A stretch of 42,019 bases of DNA. Origin: Owenia fusiformis (taxonomy: Eukaryota; Annelida; Polychaeta; Sabellida; Oweniidae). Positions within the stretch are counted from its first letter, which is position 1. Each line of letters begins with the position of its first letter. The DNA lies in assembly GCA_903813345.2 (NCBI GenBank), contig CAIIXF020000048.1:1-42019 (forward strand), written 5' to 3'. Made by a program: the position numbers and the translations under genes. This document shows, piece after piece, positions 21,401-30,407 of this stretch. The notes below the pieces were generated by a model. The model saw nothing but the letters and a program-made list of their open reading frames with translations, ran no database searches and had not been told where the DNA came from.

Positions 21401-24400
21401 ATATATGGGTGCCTGCAAATATCGTATCATACAGTTAGAAAACATGCCTTAGTTTCATCCGTTCACTAAATCGAAAGTGATCCGGATTTACTGGAAAGGT
21501 ATGTCCAGTCTCCATTCCATATACGGTACTTACTGTGTCTACTGCGCCGCCCATGAGGTCAACCATTGAGCCAATAAGCCCGGCTTCATCTAAGTTTCCC
21601 TTTTGTAATATATCAGCAAGGAGACCCTCGTGTTTCTTGCCATCTTTGCTATGTCGCTGAACTTCATCTATCTTCTCCTTGATGAACTTTGTAGCTAGAA
21701 AAGTACTAATAATTAGATGAATAAATACAATTATTAAAAAGAAAATTTTGTCTCCATATGGAGAATTAAATGTGGTATACTCTAACCAACAAAGACACAA
21801 CAAAGACAGTACTATTTGATACAAATTTAGTGTTTTATGACTCTGAAGAACTGCGGTTCAGGAGTTTGAAGGAAAATTGTTAATTTCCGTTTTTTCTAAT
21901 TGGGTCTCAGAACTCGATCTAATTATTGATTTAGACGGCTTCGCATTAATGGGTCAGGATCAACCATCCAAAAAAGTCTTTACCCCATCGTGTTGTCGAT
22001 GTTGTGGTCTATATGGCTGTTGACGTTTTTGATACTTAGCCTAGCAGATGAGCTCATGATGTCAGCTGCAACTTGTTTTCAATTTTACCTTTATTGTTGC
22101 AACGAACAGCCTCCATATAACACAATAGTATCGTTTTCAGAAGTCGTGCAATAAACTCTCTCAGCGTCCATTGTCATATCTGAACTGACAAATGAGATTA
22201 AAAAAATTTCAGATGACATGGTTGAAATTTAAAGTTGCTGAACTCTCTGGTGATCTATCAACGCTAAAATCAGAAATTAGAAAAGTATTTAGAATGAAGT
22301 CAAAGTGAAGGATCAACTGACATCCATGGAGAGTAAACTAAATATGATAACTGGGATGTAAAAATGCTCACAAAATATATTATGTTCGTGTTTTTTTATG
22401 GGCGGTTTCTTAACTTGCATCCATCATCATTATCGACGAGGTTAATAACACGCAATGAACACTGTCCTCTGGCCAGAAATGGAACAAGCAAAATAACGAC
22501 AACGCTTCTGGAAAACCTGTCATCACGAACTGTGAGAATGGTTGGTTATTGCACACTGATTCAATGGCGGAGAGATCTTTCATAATCGAGCATGAGATGT
22601 CTACAAAAATGAATTTGGGTCACCACAAGGGGCATTCTACATTGGATTTGAGGCAAATCTCAAGCGAGGAGACTATAAAGTACGATTTGAACTTGGTGGA
22701 TGGGACAATGAACAAGTAATTGCGGAGTATGCTACCTTCAGAATAGGTGAAGAGGGAAGTGAATATACATTTAGCTCTTAGTGGTTATAATTCTACAGGG
22801 ACTAGTACTGTCAACGATGGAACGGTGTCTGGAAACGTAACTAACCCTTTCGCACAAATTTGATGCCATGTGAAGGAAAGATCGAGAGAAGTTTTCAGTT
22901 TACCCGGACAGTCCAACGTGTGATATTTATCGTGGATGTATACATTGGAATGGGTTTCCCTGATCTATGTATCTTAATGAAATTAAAATGAAAATAAAAC
23001 CATCAACACAGAGCACGCAGAGACAAATATGCTCTTATGTTAAGAAATGTGGATGAAATAAAATAAAACATGAAAACATAAAATGATACATCATAAGTAA
23101 TGTTTTTTGTCAATTTTATACCAGCACTTGTGGCAGACCATTTGATCAGAGAAGAGATGGCTGTGCAAAACTTATTTTCTCACATTTGCTCTACTTGTCA
23201 ACGAATTCGAAGTTATGAGAAATTCAAAGTTAAGTTTTGAAGTTCTAAGGTCAACTTACAAATACGGAACATGGTGTCTAAAGTTTTCTCCAATTGTTTC
23301 CACGCAGGTAGTCTCAGAGTTTTCGCAAGCTGAGGAGAAAGGAAGAAAAACACGTCGCTACCCGTTAAAATATTACGAATGCTTTTAATAAATTCTGTTA
23401 TCTCTGGGTTCCTGTTGTCGTTTAAACATCCGAGTCTTCTTTCAAAGAACATCGTGCCTCCAGCTGAAATTGAGATGTTTACAAATTATAAGCTCGATGG
23501 AAAAACGCTTAGCAGGGTAATTCATAGAAAATATCCAAAATTGGCTTTAAAGGAAGCTTTGTTTCCATTCCTTTAAAAAGAATAATTGCCAATGACTTAA
23601 ATCATACACTTCCTTCATTCATTCAAAGATCGGAAGACACCATTGGATAGCGTATCGAGGCCTGATTGTGTTTACCATTTAATTTTGTTCCTAAATAATT
23701 ACTACAATTACACTATAAGAATTGATGTTAAGATCGCCAAACATTATATTTTGTGACCATCCAGAAGGGTATTTCTGAGACGGGTCATAGGAGAAAAACT
23801 AAGATTTAACTTGACGTCACTCATTTGAACTTATCTAGAACGAATTAGAACTTATATATTCCACTGGTAAGATCAACAAGTGACATGGGGAAATCTAAAT
23901 CCCCGTCGAAATAAAAGCTCGCAGTAGTTACACCCCAGTCACATTTCCCACGGCCGCCGTGCGGTCTATCATTTCTGCGGCCAGAAGCTTTTCTACGCTC
24001 GCCGTAGAATTTCTGCGCTCTCATACTTTTGCAGTCACATTTCCCACGGCAGCCGCACGGTGAATTTTAAATTTCTGTTGATAAATAATACTTTTTTTTC
24101 ATTTTATTTACATCAGGACAATTTATAAATGTAATTCATAGTGCTAGGATGTAATATCAAATGAAAAGTGATCGTGAAACATTGACAAATAATGATTCAA
24201 TCTTGTTGAGCCAGTTGATTTCTACGTACGGGGACCTCGGAAATGAACAAATATTATAACTCCGAGTTATAATTTCTACGGCGACCCTGCGGCCTGTAAA
24301 AAACTGGATACGCCGTACGGAAGCCGCAAGGCGAGCATAGTTTCCCTACGCTCGCCGCAGAAATACACTGATTTAATTGATCTGCGGTCGACTTACGGCC

Positions 24401-26251
24401 GCCGTGCGACAAATGTGACTGGGGTGTTACTGGTTGTTAATTTATCGCAGTGACTATCTTGTGTTCATACATACATTCGATGGACCAGTTATATAGCTCG
24501 TCATAAAGTTCCTCCACTAGACCATTGTGCTTACGTATCCTATCAAGTCTTTCTACCATATCCGTAGCCACCTCGTCCATGACCTCAGTGTAGCCAGCCA
24601 CAGGCCTTGGGCGCATCAGGAATCTGTTGAATGGTAGACGGTTCTTATGCCACTCTTCTGCATGACTGAAAGGACAAGAACACACTTCGAAAAATATCTA
24701 ATGTAATTTTTAATAAAATAACGTCATCATATTATACAGTCAACAACAAACCTTCTTAGTTGTGTTACTCTTATTTTTGCCTCAAAGAGCGCAAGTACCT
24801 AGAACACTACAGCTTCATTAATATTATTTATCTTATAATAACTAATAATTAAAGTCATGCGCCATAGTTGTGGAATGCACACTTGCTTTTAAAGCATCAA
24901 CAGTTGTGTAGTTAGCAAACATGAAACAATTCAGAATCATAACGTTAACGTATTCATTTAGACGATAGAGTAATATATAGAGTGTCTGTTTTTTAATTTC
25001 TCCCTTAGCACAAGTATAAGCTGATTTGGATAGTTTCATCTCTACTTGACAGATACTTTCCCCATCACTTAATTTCCATGTTTTCCAAAGTATGTATAAA
25101 GTAGACACCCTGTATATTAAAAGTGATTGCGTATATTGTAATTTATTATATACCCAATATGTAACACTAATCCTGATTGGTCAATACCTAGTCACGTGTT
25201 CCGAAATAGATTTACTATTTCCCTCGGAAAGTTATATTCCCTCAAATGTGACGTCAGCGGGAATATACATTTGAACTATTGCCCGCTGACGTCACAATTG
25301 CAAGTTCTATTACCCTTGGAAACGTCTGCGCATCATCACTGCGCAGACGAAAAACAGAAAAATGGACGGGATGAGCACAAACACAAATCAACTCCGTTCA
25401 CCATGACAGACGTGCGTGAACGATACAATATAAGCAACGTGTATAAAGTTCCCTAATCTCAATACGTCTGTGTAATTTCAAGTGTTATGATAATCTATTC
25501 CGTGTGTTAAACGCGATTGAATTTGTCAAGTGAGAGTCTCAGAGGCAAAAATTCCTGTTGAGCATCTGATGACGTCACAGCTTATAATGCTAACAATGGA
25601 CCCGGGGAGGGGCTTTCTAAGCCTTTTTGGCCTTCGCAGAGGAAACGGGACAAGAGTCCGTATAGGGTATATAATAAAACAAATAGTGACTGCCTAATTT
25701 CGAGCAATAGTGTAAATGATTTCCCCTTGGGAATATCCTCTACAATGTACTATTCCCTCAGCCTGCGGCTTCGGGAATAGTACATTGTAGAGGATATTCC
25801 CTCGGGGAAATAATTTACACTATTGCCCTCAATGGCAGTCACTATTTGTATAATATAATAAATTGTACAACCTCATCAGTAATCCCATTGACAGGTTACG
25901 ATCTCTACGATATAAATCCCAAGCAGGAAACTGCACCCGCTGTGGATACTGTCCATCTCGCCTCAACAAATACTCTGCATCATCAGGGTCGAATATATTC
26001 ACATGTTCATAAGAGCCCAGTTTTTCTTTATATATAGGCCCGTAAATCTCAGCTTGCCTTTGGAAGTATTTATGAAGCTGTTGCTGTTGAAGTAGACCCG
26101 TACGGAGTGCGCTTATCAAAGATCCTAATATGGGCATACCTCGCGGGCCTGGTATCTCCTTATATGGTTTGACCCCATTGGTAAGCATTATTATTGTCCT
26201 TTCCTGCAACATAGAACTGCGTAACGATCTCAGTGTGTTCAAGCTATACAT
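15302..26251 (-). CDS. Cytochrome P450, mitochondrial clan, nine exons
   Basis: Exons are 26251-25872, 24665-24475, 23463-23260, 21694-21534, 21262-21102, 17448-17370, 16656-16494, 15816-15773 and 15472-15302. All splice sites are GT/AG, phases match, and the total is 1554 nt (517 residues plus stop), the usual size for the family. The N-terminus is Arg/Ser-rich without a membrane anchor (MYSLNTLRSLRSSML), as in mitochondrial P450s, then IPGPRGMPILGSL. Then come the C-helix EEWHKNR, I-helix GGAVDTTS (307-314), K-helix E363-T-L-R366, FKPERW (415-420) and the heme loop FGYEVRMCVGRR with ligand Cys445. The family uses ferredoxin-fed electrons to hydroxylate sterols or other lipids; the substrate is unknown. 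Odd points are Glu441 for the usual heme-loop Gly and Ala309 for the usual I-helix Gly. It resembles CYP10/CYP24/CYP27-type enzymes, but I do not assign a subfamily. Confidence 0.92.
15773..15816 (-). CDS. P450 exon 8: 44-nt micro-exon completing the heme loop
   Basis: It has acceptor taatacag and donor ACAAGG/gtaagg. It completes Gly447 and encodes RRVVELEMYLIITR, the L-helix that follows the heme Cys in mitochondrial P450s. It joins exon 7 in phase 1 and exon 9 in phase 0. Its small size makes it easy to miss, but without it the gene would lack the L-helix. Confidence 0.85.
16494..16656 (-). CDS. P450 exon 7: PERW and heme loop
   Basis: It covers residues 393-446 and the first base of 447, with acceptor tttgtag and donor GTAG/gtaggt. 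It encodes KLVNVCLYSMGRNEAIFEDA, FKPERWLR and PFGYEVRMCV. The codon for Glu441 is GAA at 16512-16510; GGA would give the usual Gly, so a single transition (+ strand C to T at 16511) explains it. Confidence 0.9.
16700..17345. repeat. TGATATC-rich hairpins in P450 intron 6
   Basis: A long inverted repeat has arms at 17185-17244 and 17264-17324 (TAGATATCAAATATCAACAC / GTGTTGATATTTGATATC) around the loop TCTTTCGCTTCGCTCACTC. A related set of short GTGTGATATC repeats is at about 16805-16890. The right arm ends 45 nt from the exon 6 donor. Confidence 0.75.
17531..18455. repeat. Two diverged tandem units inside the TIR element
   Basis: Unit 1 (about 17531-18036) and unit 2 (about 18037-18455) share ordered blocks: GTGGAAAATATT, AGATTCATA-ATAGAGATAA, TAGAAATRCT, TTTATAGG-GTTCT and ATCACAATCTCTT. 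Identity is moderate, so the duplication is old. Confidence 0.65.
18655..19620 (+). pseudogene. Dead reverse-transcriptase-type relic
   Basis: In shifting frames the plus strand reads LPIVWLDITKA (RT motif A-like region), then ALKHYNVPQHVIDL, EGIQLRFLTETITTGWQPL and GKGIMAGC. These match the style of a reverse transcriptase family widespread in invertebrate genomes. From 19375 a second stretch (TEWNKALLEKGQTEKW, LYAALGVEAEKMEIEL) is broken by several TGA/TAA codons. CpG is very rare across it, as expected of an old methylated insertion. It is non-functional; the family name is uncertain. Confidence 0.55.
20188..20240. repeat. TACAT-rich microsatellite
   Basis: Short imperfect units ATTACATTACAT and AGTACTACATAA are repeated inside P450 intron 5. 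Confidence 0.6.
21999..22862 (+). pseudogene. Intronless fibrinogen-related (FReD) pseudogene, antisense in P450 intron 3
   Basis: The plus strand reads a full fibrinogen-related protein layout broken by stops and frameshifts. From ATG 21999 there is a signal peptide (MLWSIWLLTFLILSLAD), then a Cys-containing segment (ATCFQFYLYCCNEQP), then a coiled coil in pieces (ELTNEIKKISDDMVEI; KVAELSGDLSTLKSEI; QLTSMESKLNMI), then FReD text (GKPVITNCENGWLL; DVYKNEFGSPQGAFYIGFEA; YKVRFELGGWDNEQVIAEYA; TFRIGEEGSEY; SGYNSTGTS). The C-terminal third of the FReD is missing. FReD proteins are secreted lectin-like recognition proteins. Lack of introns points to a processed copy; A-rich sequence follows at about 22980-23085. 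It is non-coding now. Confidence 0.75.
23932..24425. mobile_element. 494-bp MITE with 15-bp perfect TIR and 5-bp target duplication
   Basis: The ends ACCCCAGTCACATTT and AAATGTGACTGGGGT are exact inverted repeats, with imperfect pairing continuing through the CGGCCGCCGTGCG tracts. The element is flanked by GTTAC on both sides (23927-23931 and 24426-24430). Inside are repeated CG-rich blocks (CTACGCTCGCCGTAGAA). There is no gene. It lies in P450 intron 2, its right end 49 nt from the exon 2 donor. A 5-bp duplication is not typical of Tc1, hAT or piggyBac families, so the superfamily is left open. Confidence 0.85.
25247..25296. repeat. Hairpin with two TGACGTCA sites, P450 intron 1
   Basis: TGTGACGTCAGCGGG (25247-25261) pairs exactly with CCCGCTGACGTCACA (25282-25296). 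Each arm contains the CRE-type octamer TGACGTCA. Weaker complementarity continues outward. Confidence 0.8.
25676..25852. repeat. Long fold-back element with ~85-bp arms next to the P450 exon 1 donor
   Basis: The left arm (25676-25764: AAATAGTGACTGCC ... CAATGTACTATTCCC) is complementary to 25765-25852 with few mismatches and almost no loop. The longest perfect core pairs GGAATATCCTCTACAATGTA with its complement. It sits 19 nt inside intron 1. Confidence 0.85.
25872..26251 (-). CDS. P450 exon 1: targeting peptide and proline hinge
   Basis: It covers residues 1-126 and part of 127. The start Met at 26251 is followed by a basic, acid-poor leader suited to mitochondrial import. The Pro-rich hinge EIPGPRGMPILGSL follows, then IYGPIYKEKLGSYEHV and YLLRRDGQYPQRVQFPAW. 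The donor is ATGAG/gttgta at 25872/25871. A strong inverted repeat begins about 19 nt into the intron. Confidence 0.9.
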
Positions 26252-26926
26252 TGTAATTTTGTGAAAGGTCTTAACTATATAAAAGTGCTTCTTTATGTCT
26301 TTATATACTATCCGTACATCAGAAATATGAATCTTGAATATTCATCTTGATATGATACTATAGTAACATGCAGTATTACAGTGTATAAAGTCTCTCTGAA
26401 ATTGTAATAAGTGTCAATAAACTAAGTGATCCTTGCTTTCACTTGCTCATAATTATGTTATCACATGTTTATAGTATGAGGTGTTGTCCATTCCGGAATT
26501 GAAAATCTGCCCGTTTGCTCCATTACATTACCGTGTACCAATACCATACTTTCAATTGTTCCAGGTCTCAACAAGATATCATATTTTTGAACGCCCTGCT
26601 TGTTGCATTGATCAATATTGCGTGATTTTAATAAAACTGTAACTATAGCAACTGATGCTGATGCCAAATGTATTAGAGCTTAATACATTATTGTCCCCGC
26701 TGTTGGGAATAATACTAGGCTACATTTGCGCATGCTCACATGCTGGTTTTCGAATTATGAACAACTTACGGATTTCAGTTAGTCAATTTTTTAATTGCAG
26801 AGTAGAGCTAAAGACCTTGGGCTGTATCATGGGTCTATGCAGGGGTAAATGGTCACAGACCATGTGTAAAGAGTGTTTTTTTCTTTCTTACACGCCGCGT
26901 TGAGGTTCAAATGGCTTTTGCCTAAT
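26252..26926. other. Region upstream of the P450 gene
   Basis: No gene is supported. It should contain the P450 promoter and 5' UTR, but no convincing TATA box or initiator can be singled out. A minus-strand open frame at 26461-26667 has no clear homology. Confidence 0.4.
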
Positions 26927-27394
26927 GGGTCAATACAACCCACGTGGGATTTGTTTTGCTCATCGTATCGGAAAAGTAGTACTTAATACACTAGTTCGCT
27001 ACTTTGTAGATGTATGGCACGTATATGTGTACATGTATTGGCAATTAATGTTTGGTGATAGCTAGTAGGAGTGTCAGGGATCGCTGACAGATTATTATTT
27101 TGAACCAAAAAATTGAATTATATTTTTGGCGGTCTCAGTAAATCAATGGGGTAATCAGGTCCTACGTGCTTTTTACAGGCCCAGAAATCAATGCTCGCTT
27201 ATAAATGTAGCAAAATCTTTTTTCGTTCGTGGGATATTTTTTTCACCATATAACCGAACGGGAAGTTTTTGAATAGGACTACATGATCTGAATGGATGAG
27301 AGGATTCGATGGGCTGGGATTTGAGAAATTATGATTTGAACTTTGCCAATTTTACATGTATTCCAATGGGTGAAAAAGTAAGTTGCTTTCTACC
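26927..27394. repeat. 468-bp direct repeat, copy 1
   Basis: It starts GGGTCAATACAACCCACG and ends GTTGCTTTCTACC. It is identical to 28265-28732 except for three substitutions and no indels. It is non-coding on inspection. Confidence 0.9.
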
Positions 27395-28264
27395 TAATAT
27401 GAACCACATTTATTAGTGAATTTCGAGAAATATGTCGAATTTAGCCATATTTCGCATATCTTTTTATGGAACCAGTTAAAGTTTTGCAAATTAACCCTTT
27501 AAATTCTGGAGACGACGATCTAAATTTTGCTGAGTCAGCAATTTTCGTTTTTTCATTGAAAACAGTACTTTTCAGCCTAAATTGCTACATTTCTGCTCTC
27601 TTATCAAGTATTTTGATGCAGTTCTTGCCAAATTAAAGGAAACATACCCCAAACGTTCCACAGTGTGCGAAGTTCCAACATTTAGACCCTTTAAACCCAC
27701 GAAAGACCCAATTTTAAAGGGACGTATTCAGTAAACCTGCACAAAAGACAATGCTACTTGAACTAGCCATCAGAAGTTCATGAAAAACGAAAAATCAATT
27801 ATGTTCAGTTTAGTAAAGTAGCAAATAGTCCTACTTATGAGAGAATATAAATCACTTAAGCAATTTGTACAACTTTAAACAGCTGTTTTAAGTAGATTAG
27901 TATCGTTATGGGCAAAAATCCCCCAAAATAGCCCAAAATTTGTCCAAAAATTCAAATTTTTCATGCTCAAGGCTGAATTATTTTGCCTATTTTGCTACAT
28001 TTATCAGTGCAGTGACAAGAAGTCTTCTGGATAGCGCAACTTTTCCTGAACGTTTCTCTAATAAGATATTTTAATGACAAAATAACTACATTTAGTCTGG
28101 AATAAATTGGCACAAAATATAATGACCCCAGGGGTCAAGAGAACCCTACAAAATCAAAAGTGCTGAGAGGATTTGAGCAAAAATGTACATATCACTTCAT
28201 AAAACCCCGAACTTTAAAATTCATATTGAACAAAATGCATATTCAGTCAACCATGACACTAATA
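27395..28264. other. Spacer between the 468-bp direct repeats
   Basis: It holds 870 bp of AT-rich sequence without a supported coding region. If the repeats are LTRs this would be the interior of a non-autonomous element. I see no primer-binding site or polypurine tract that would prove it. Confidence 0.45.
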
Positions 28265-28732
28265 GGGTCAATACAACCCACGTGGGATTTGTTTTGCTCA
28301 TCGTATAGGAAAAGTAGTACTTAATACACTAGTTCGCTACTTTGTAGATGTATGGCACGTATATGTGTACATGTATTGGCAATTAATGTTTGGTGATAGC
28401 TAGTAGGAGTGTCAGGGACCGCTGACAGATTATTATTTTGAACCAAAAAATTGAATTATATTTTTGGCGGTCTCAGTAAATCAATGGGGTAATCAGGTCC
28501 TACGTGCTTTTTACAGGCCCAGAAATCAATGCTCGCTTATAAATGTAGCAAAATCTTTTTTCGTTCGTGGGATATTTTTTTCACCATATAACCGAACGGG
28601 AAGTTTTTGAATAGGACTACATGATCTGAATGGATGAGAGGATTCGATGGGCTGGGATTTGAGAAATTATGATTTGAACTTTGCCAATTTTACATGTATT
28701 CCAATGGGTGAAAAGGTAAGTTGCTTTCTACC
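28265..28732. repeat. 468-bp direct repeat, copy 2
   Basis: It is the second copy, 1338 bp to the right of copy 1. The three differences (C/A in CGTATCGG, T/C in GGGATCGC, A/G near GAAAAAGTAAG) mean a recent duplication. Ends are GGG...ACC rather than TG...CA, so typical LTRs are not supported. Confidence 0.9.
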
Positions 28733-29536
28733 AATACAAGCTAAACTGATTTATGAACTTGTAGTATTAATGGCCTATATACACGAACACCCAACCATCT
28801 CTAGCTGCTGTTCAGCTGTTATAGAAGAATGAAATCATCAAAACCCAAATGATACCCACACAATAATTGGTCGTTTTTACAACTGATCATCTGATCAAGT
28901 ATTGATGTCAAATAATTGGATGACCCATACATTATTAACAATTTACAAGGTGTCAAAAACAACTGAACTGCATCTCAAAACATAGCATGTTAACATGACC
29001 ACAACATCCAAATGTTTAATTTATTAACATATACCGAGTCTTGAATCGGTGCCTTTTTGAAAAGGGAATAGAAGTATTGGCAGTCATTGTGATGGGAAAC
29101 TAATGAATTTAAAAATTAAATGCGGAATGTTAAAATATATCGTGGAATGATCATTCCTTGAAGGTGTTGCTTTCCAAATTTTGAAAGAGATACGCAGCAT
29201 CATGGTCATTCAACAATGCATTAAGTCTTGGACTTAGATTCTTTTAGATTATTTTCACACATTGCAAAATATTGTTTACCATGTAACTTAAAAGATACGA
29301 CATCACTAAAAGAATACACATATACGTAAAACGACTTTTCGCAAGGCTCAAGTGGGCAAAGCATCAATTTAAATTTTTAGAGTCAAGTTTTCACCTTGAC
29401 AACCACATAAAGAATAACCTTGGATGCTGCGATTGGTTATTTCATGCACTGGAGTTATGTGGACAACTATATATATATGTTCGGATTGGCTGGAACCGGA
29501 CACACCATGTCGATATATGTCACTGGTCAGTATCAA

Positions 29537-29590
29537 GCGAAGGTAACGGCCGTAACCTTCGCATCAAAGATGGCGGATCGTAAGTTTTGA
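29537..29590 (+). promoter_or_regulatory. Orphan first-exon/promoter-like site
   Basis: A near-palindrome (GCGAAGGTAACGGCCGTAAC ...) at 29537-29562 is followed by AAAGATGGCGG, which matches the YY1 binding motif often found at animal start codons, and the text ATGGCGGATC/gtaagt reads as a start codon plus strong donor. Related GGTAACTGG / CCAGTTACC inverted pieces lie at about 29752-29766 and 29870-29886. No downstream plus-strand exon was recognised, so it may be a displaced first exon or part of a repeat. Confidence 0.3.
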
Positions 29591-30135
29591 TTTCAATATT
29601 TTTAGTTTTCATCGAAGTAAACTACGTTATAGTTGAGTAATTCCTTGATATTTGAACTATATCAGGCATATATGATATGGAAACTCTGGAGTATGACTAT
29701 ATTTTCATATACCATGCATAGACTCCACGATTCATATCTTCCATCGCTTAGGGAAGGTAACTGGGATTTTGGTTGTACATATGATAACTGGTCATATTCG
29801 GTAATGCGGTAACGTTATGAGTTTATAACGGAGAGCTAAGATGTCCAGTTACCTACCGTATCATACATTTCCAGTTACCTTCCCTTCCCTTATAAATAAA
29901 GCGGTGAAAGATATTGTTGAACTATAGCGCCCACGCACAATATATGGACAAATTATCAAACTCCAGATGAGTTCCCTTGTCATTTAAGCCTGATTTGGTT
30001 TAAACTTCAAAGCAAAACGCTTGGTCGTTTGTGTTATGAAAAACACGTTGCCCGCATTAGGGTTAAGAGATCACAAATAAAATCACCACTCTGTTGTCGG
30101 AGGACTTTATTTCATAATTCGATTAGAAGTCAATT

Positions 30136-30407
30136 TTACAATTGAACTTGTATTTCATTTTGTTCTGCCTCAAATCTGCATGGTGTTCCTTTATTTGGTT
30201 CAAAAACGGCGACTTCACAGAGGGTCAAATAAGCATCTACCAAAGTGTGCTGTATCTGGACCTTTACATAGCGACCAGACAAACCATTTGGACATTGGAA
30301 AATCTGCCAATCTTTCCCACATGAACTCAAAGAACCGGTGTGATGGACACATAGTTCCCACTTAACATTGTCTTTGCTCACTTCAATTTTGAAGTCTTTA
30401 AGCCGTG
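30136..30407 (-). CDS. Lectin gene 1, last exon
   Basis: It completes domain 2 (RLKDFKIEVSKDNVKWELC, CGKDWQIFQCPNGLSGRYVK, LTLCEVAVFEP) and adds an 18-residue tail ending at TAA 30138-30136. The tail is absent from the second lectin gene, where a stop follows EP directly. Confidence 0.88.

Noticed and set aside
26461-26667. Minus-strand frame with YDILLRPGTIES, faintly like a GH47 mannosidase motif
   Set aside because: Only a few residues match, no catalytic residues follow and no neighbouring exon was found.
26927-28732. A complete LTR retrotransposon
   Set aside because: The direct repeats do not begin TG and end CA, no flanking duplication was seen, and the interior has no gag-pol.
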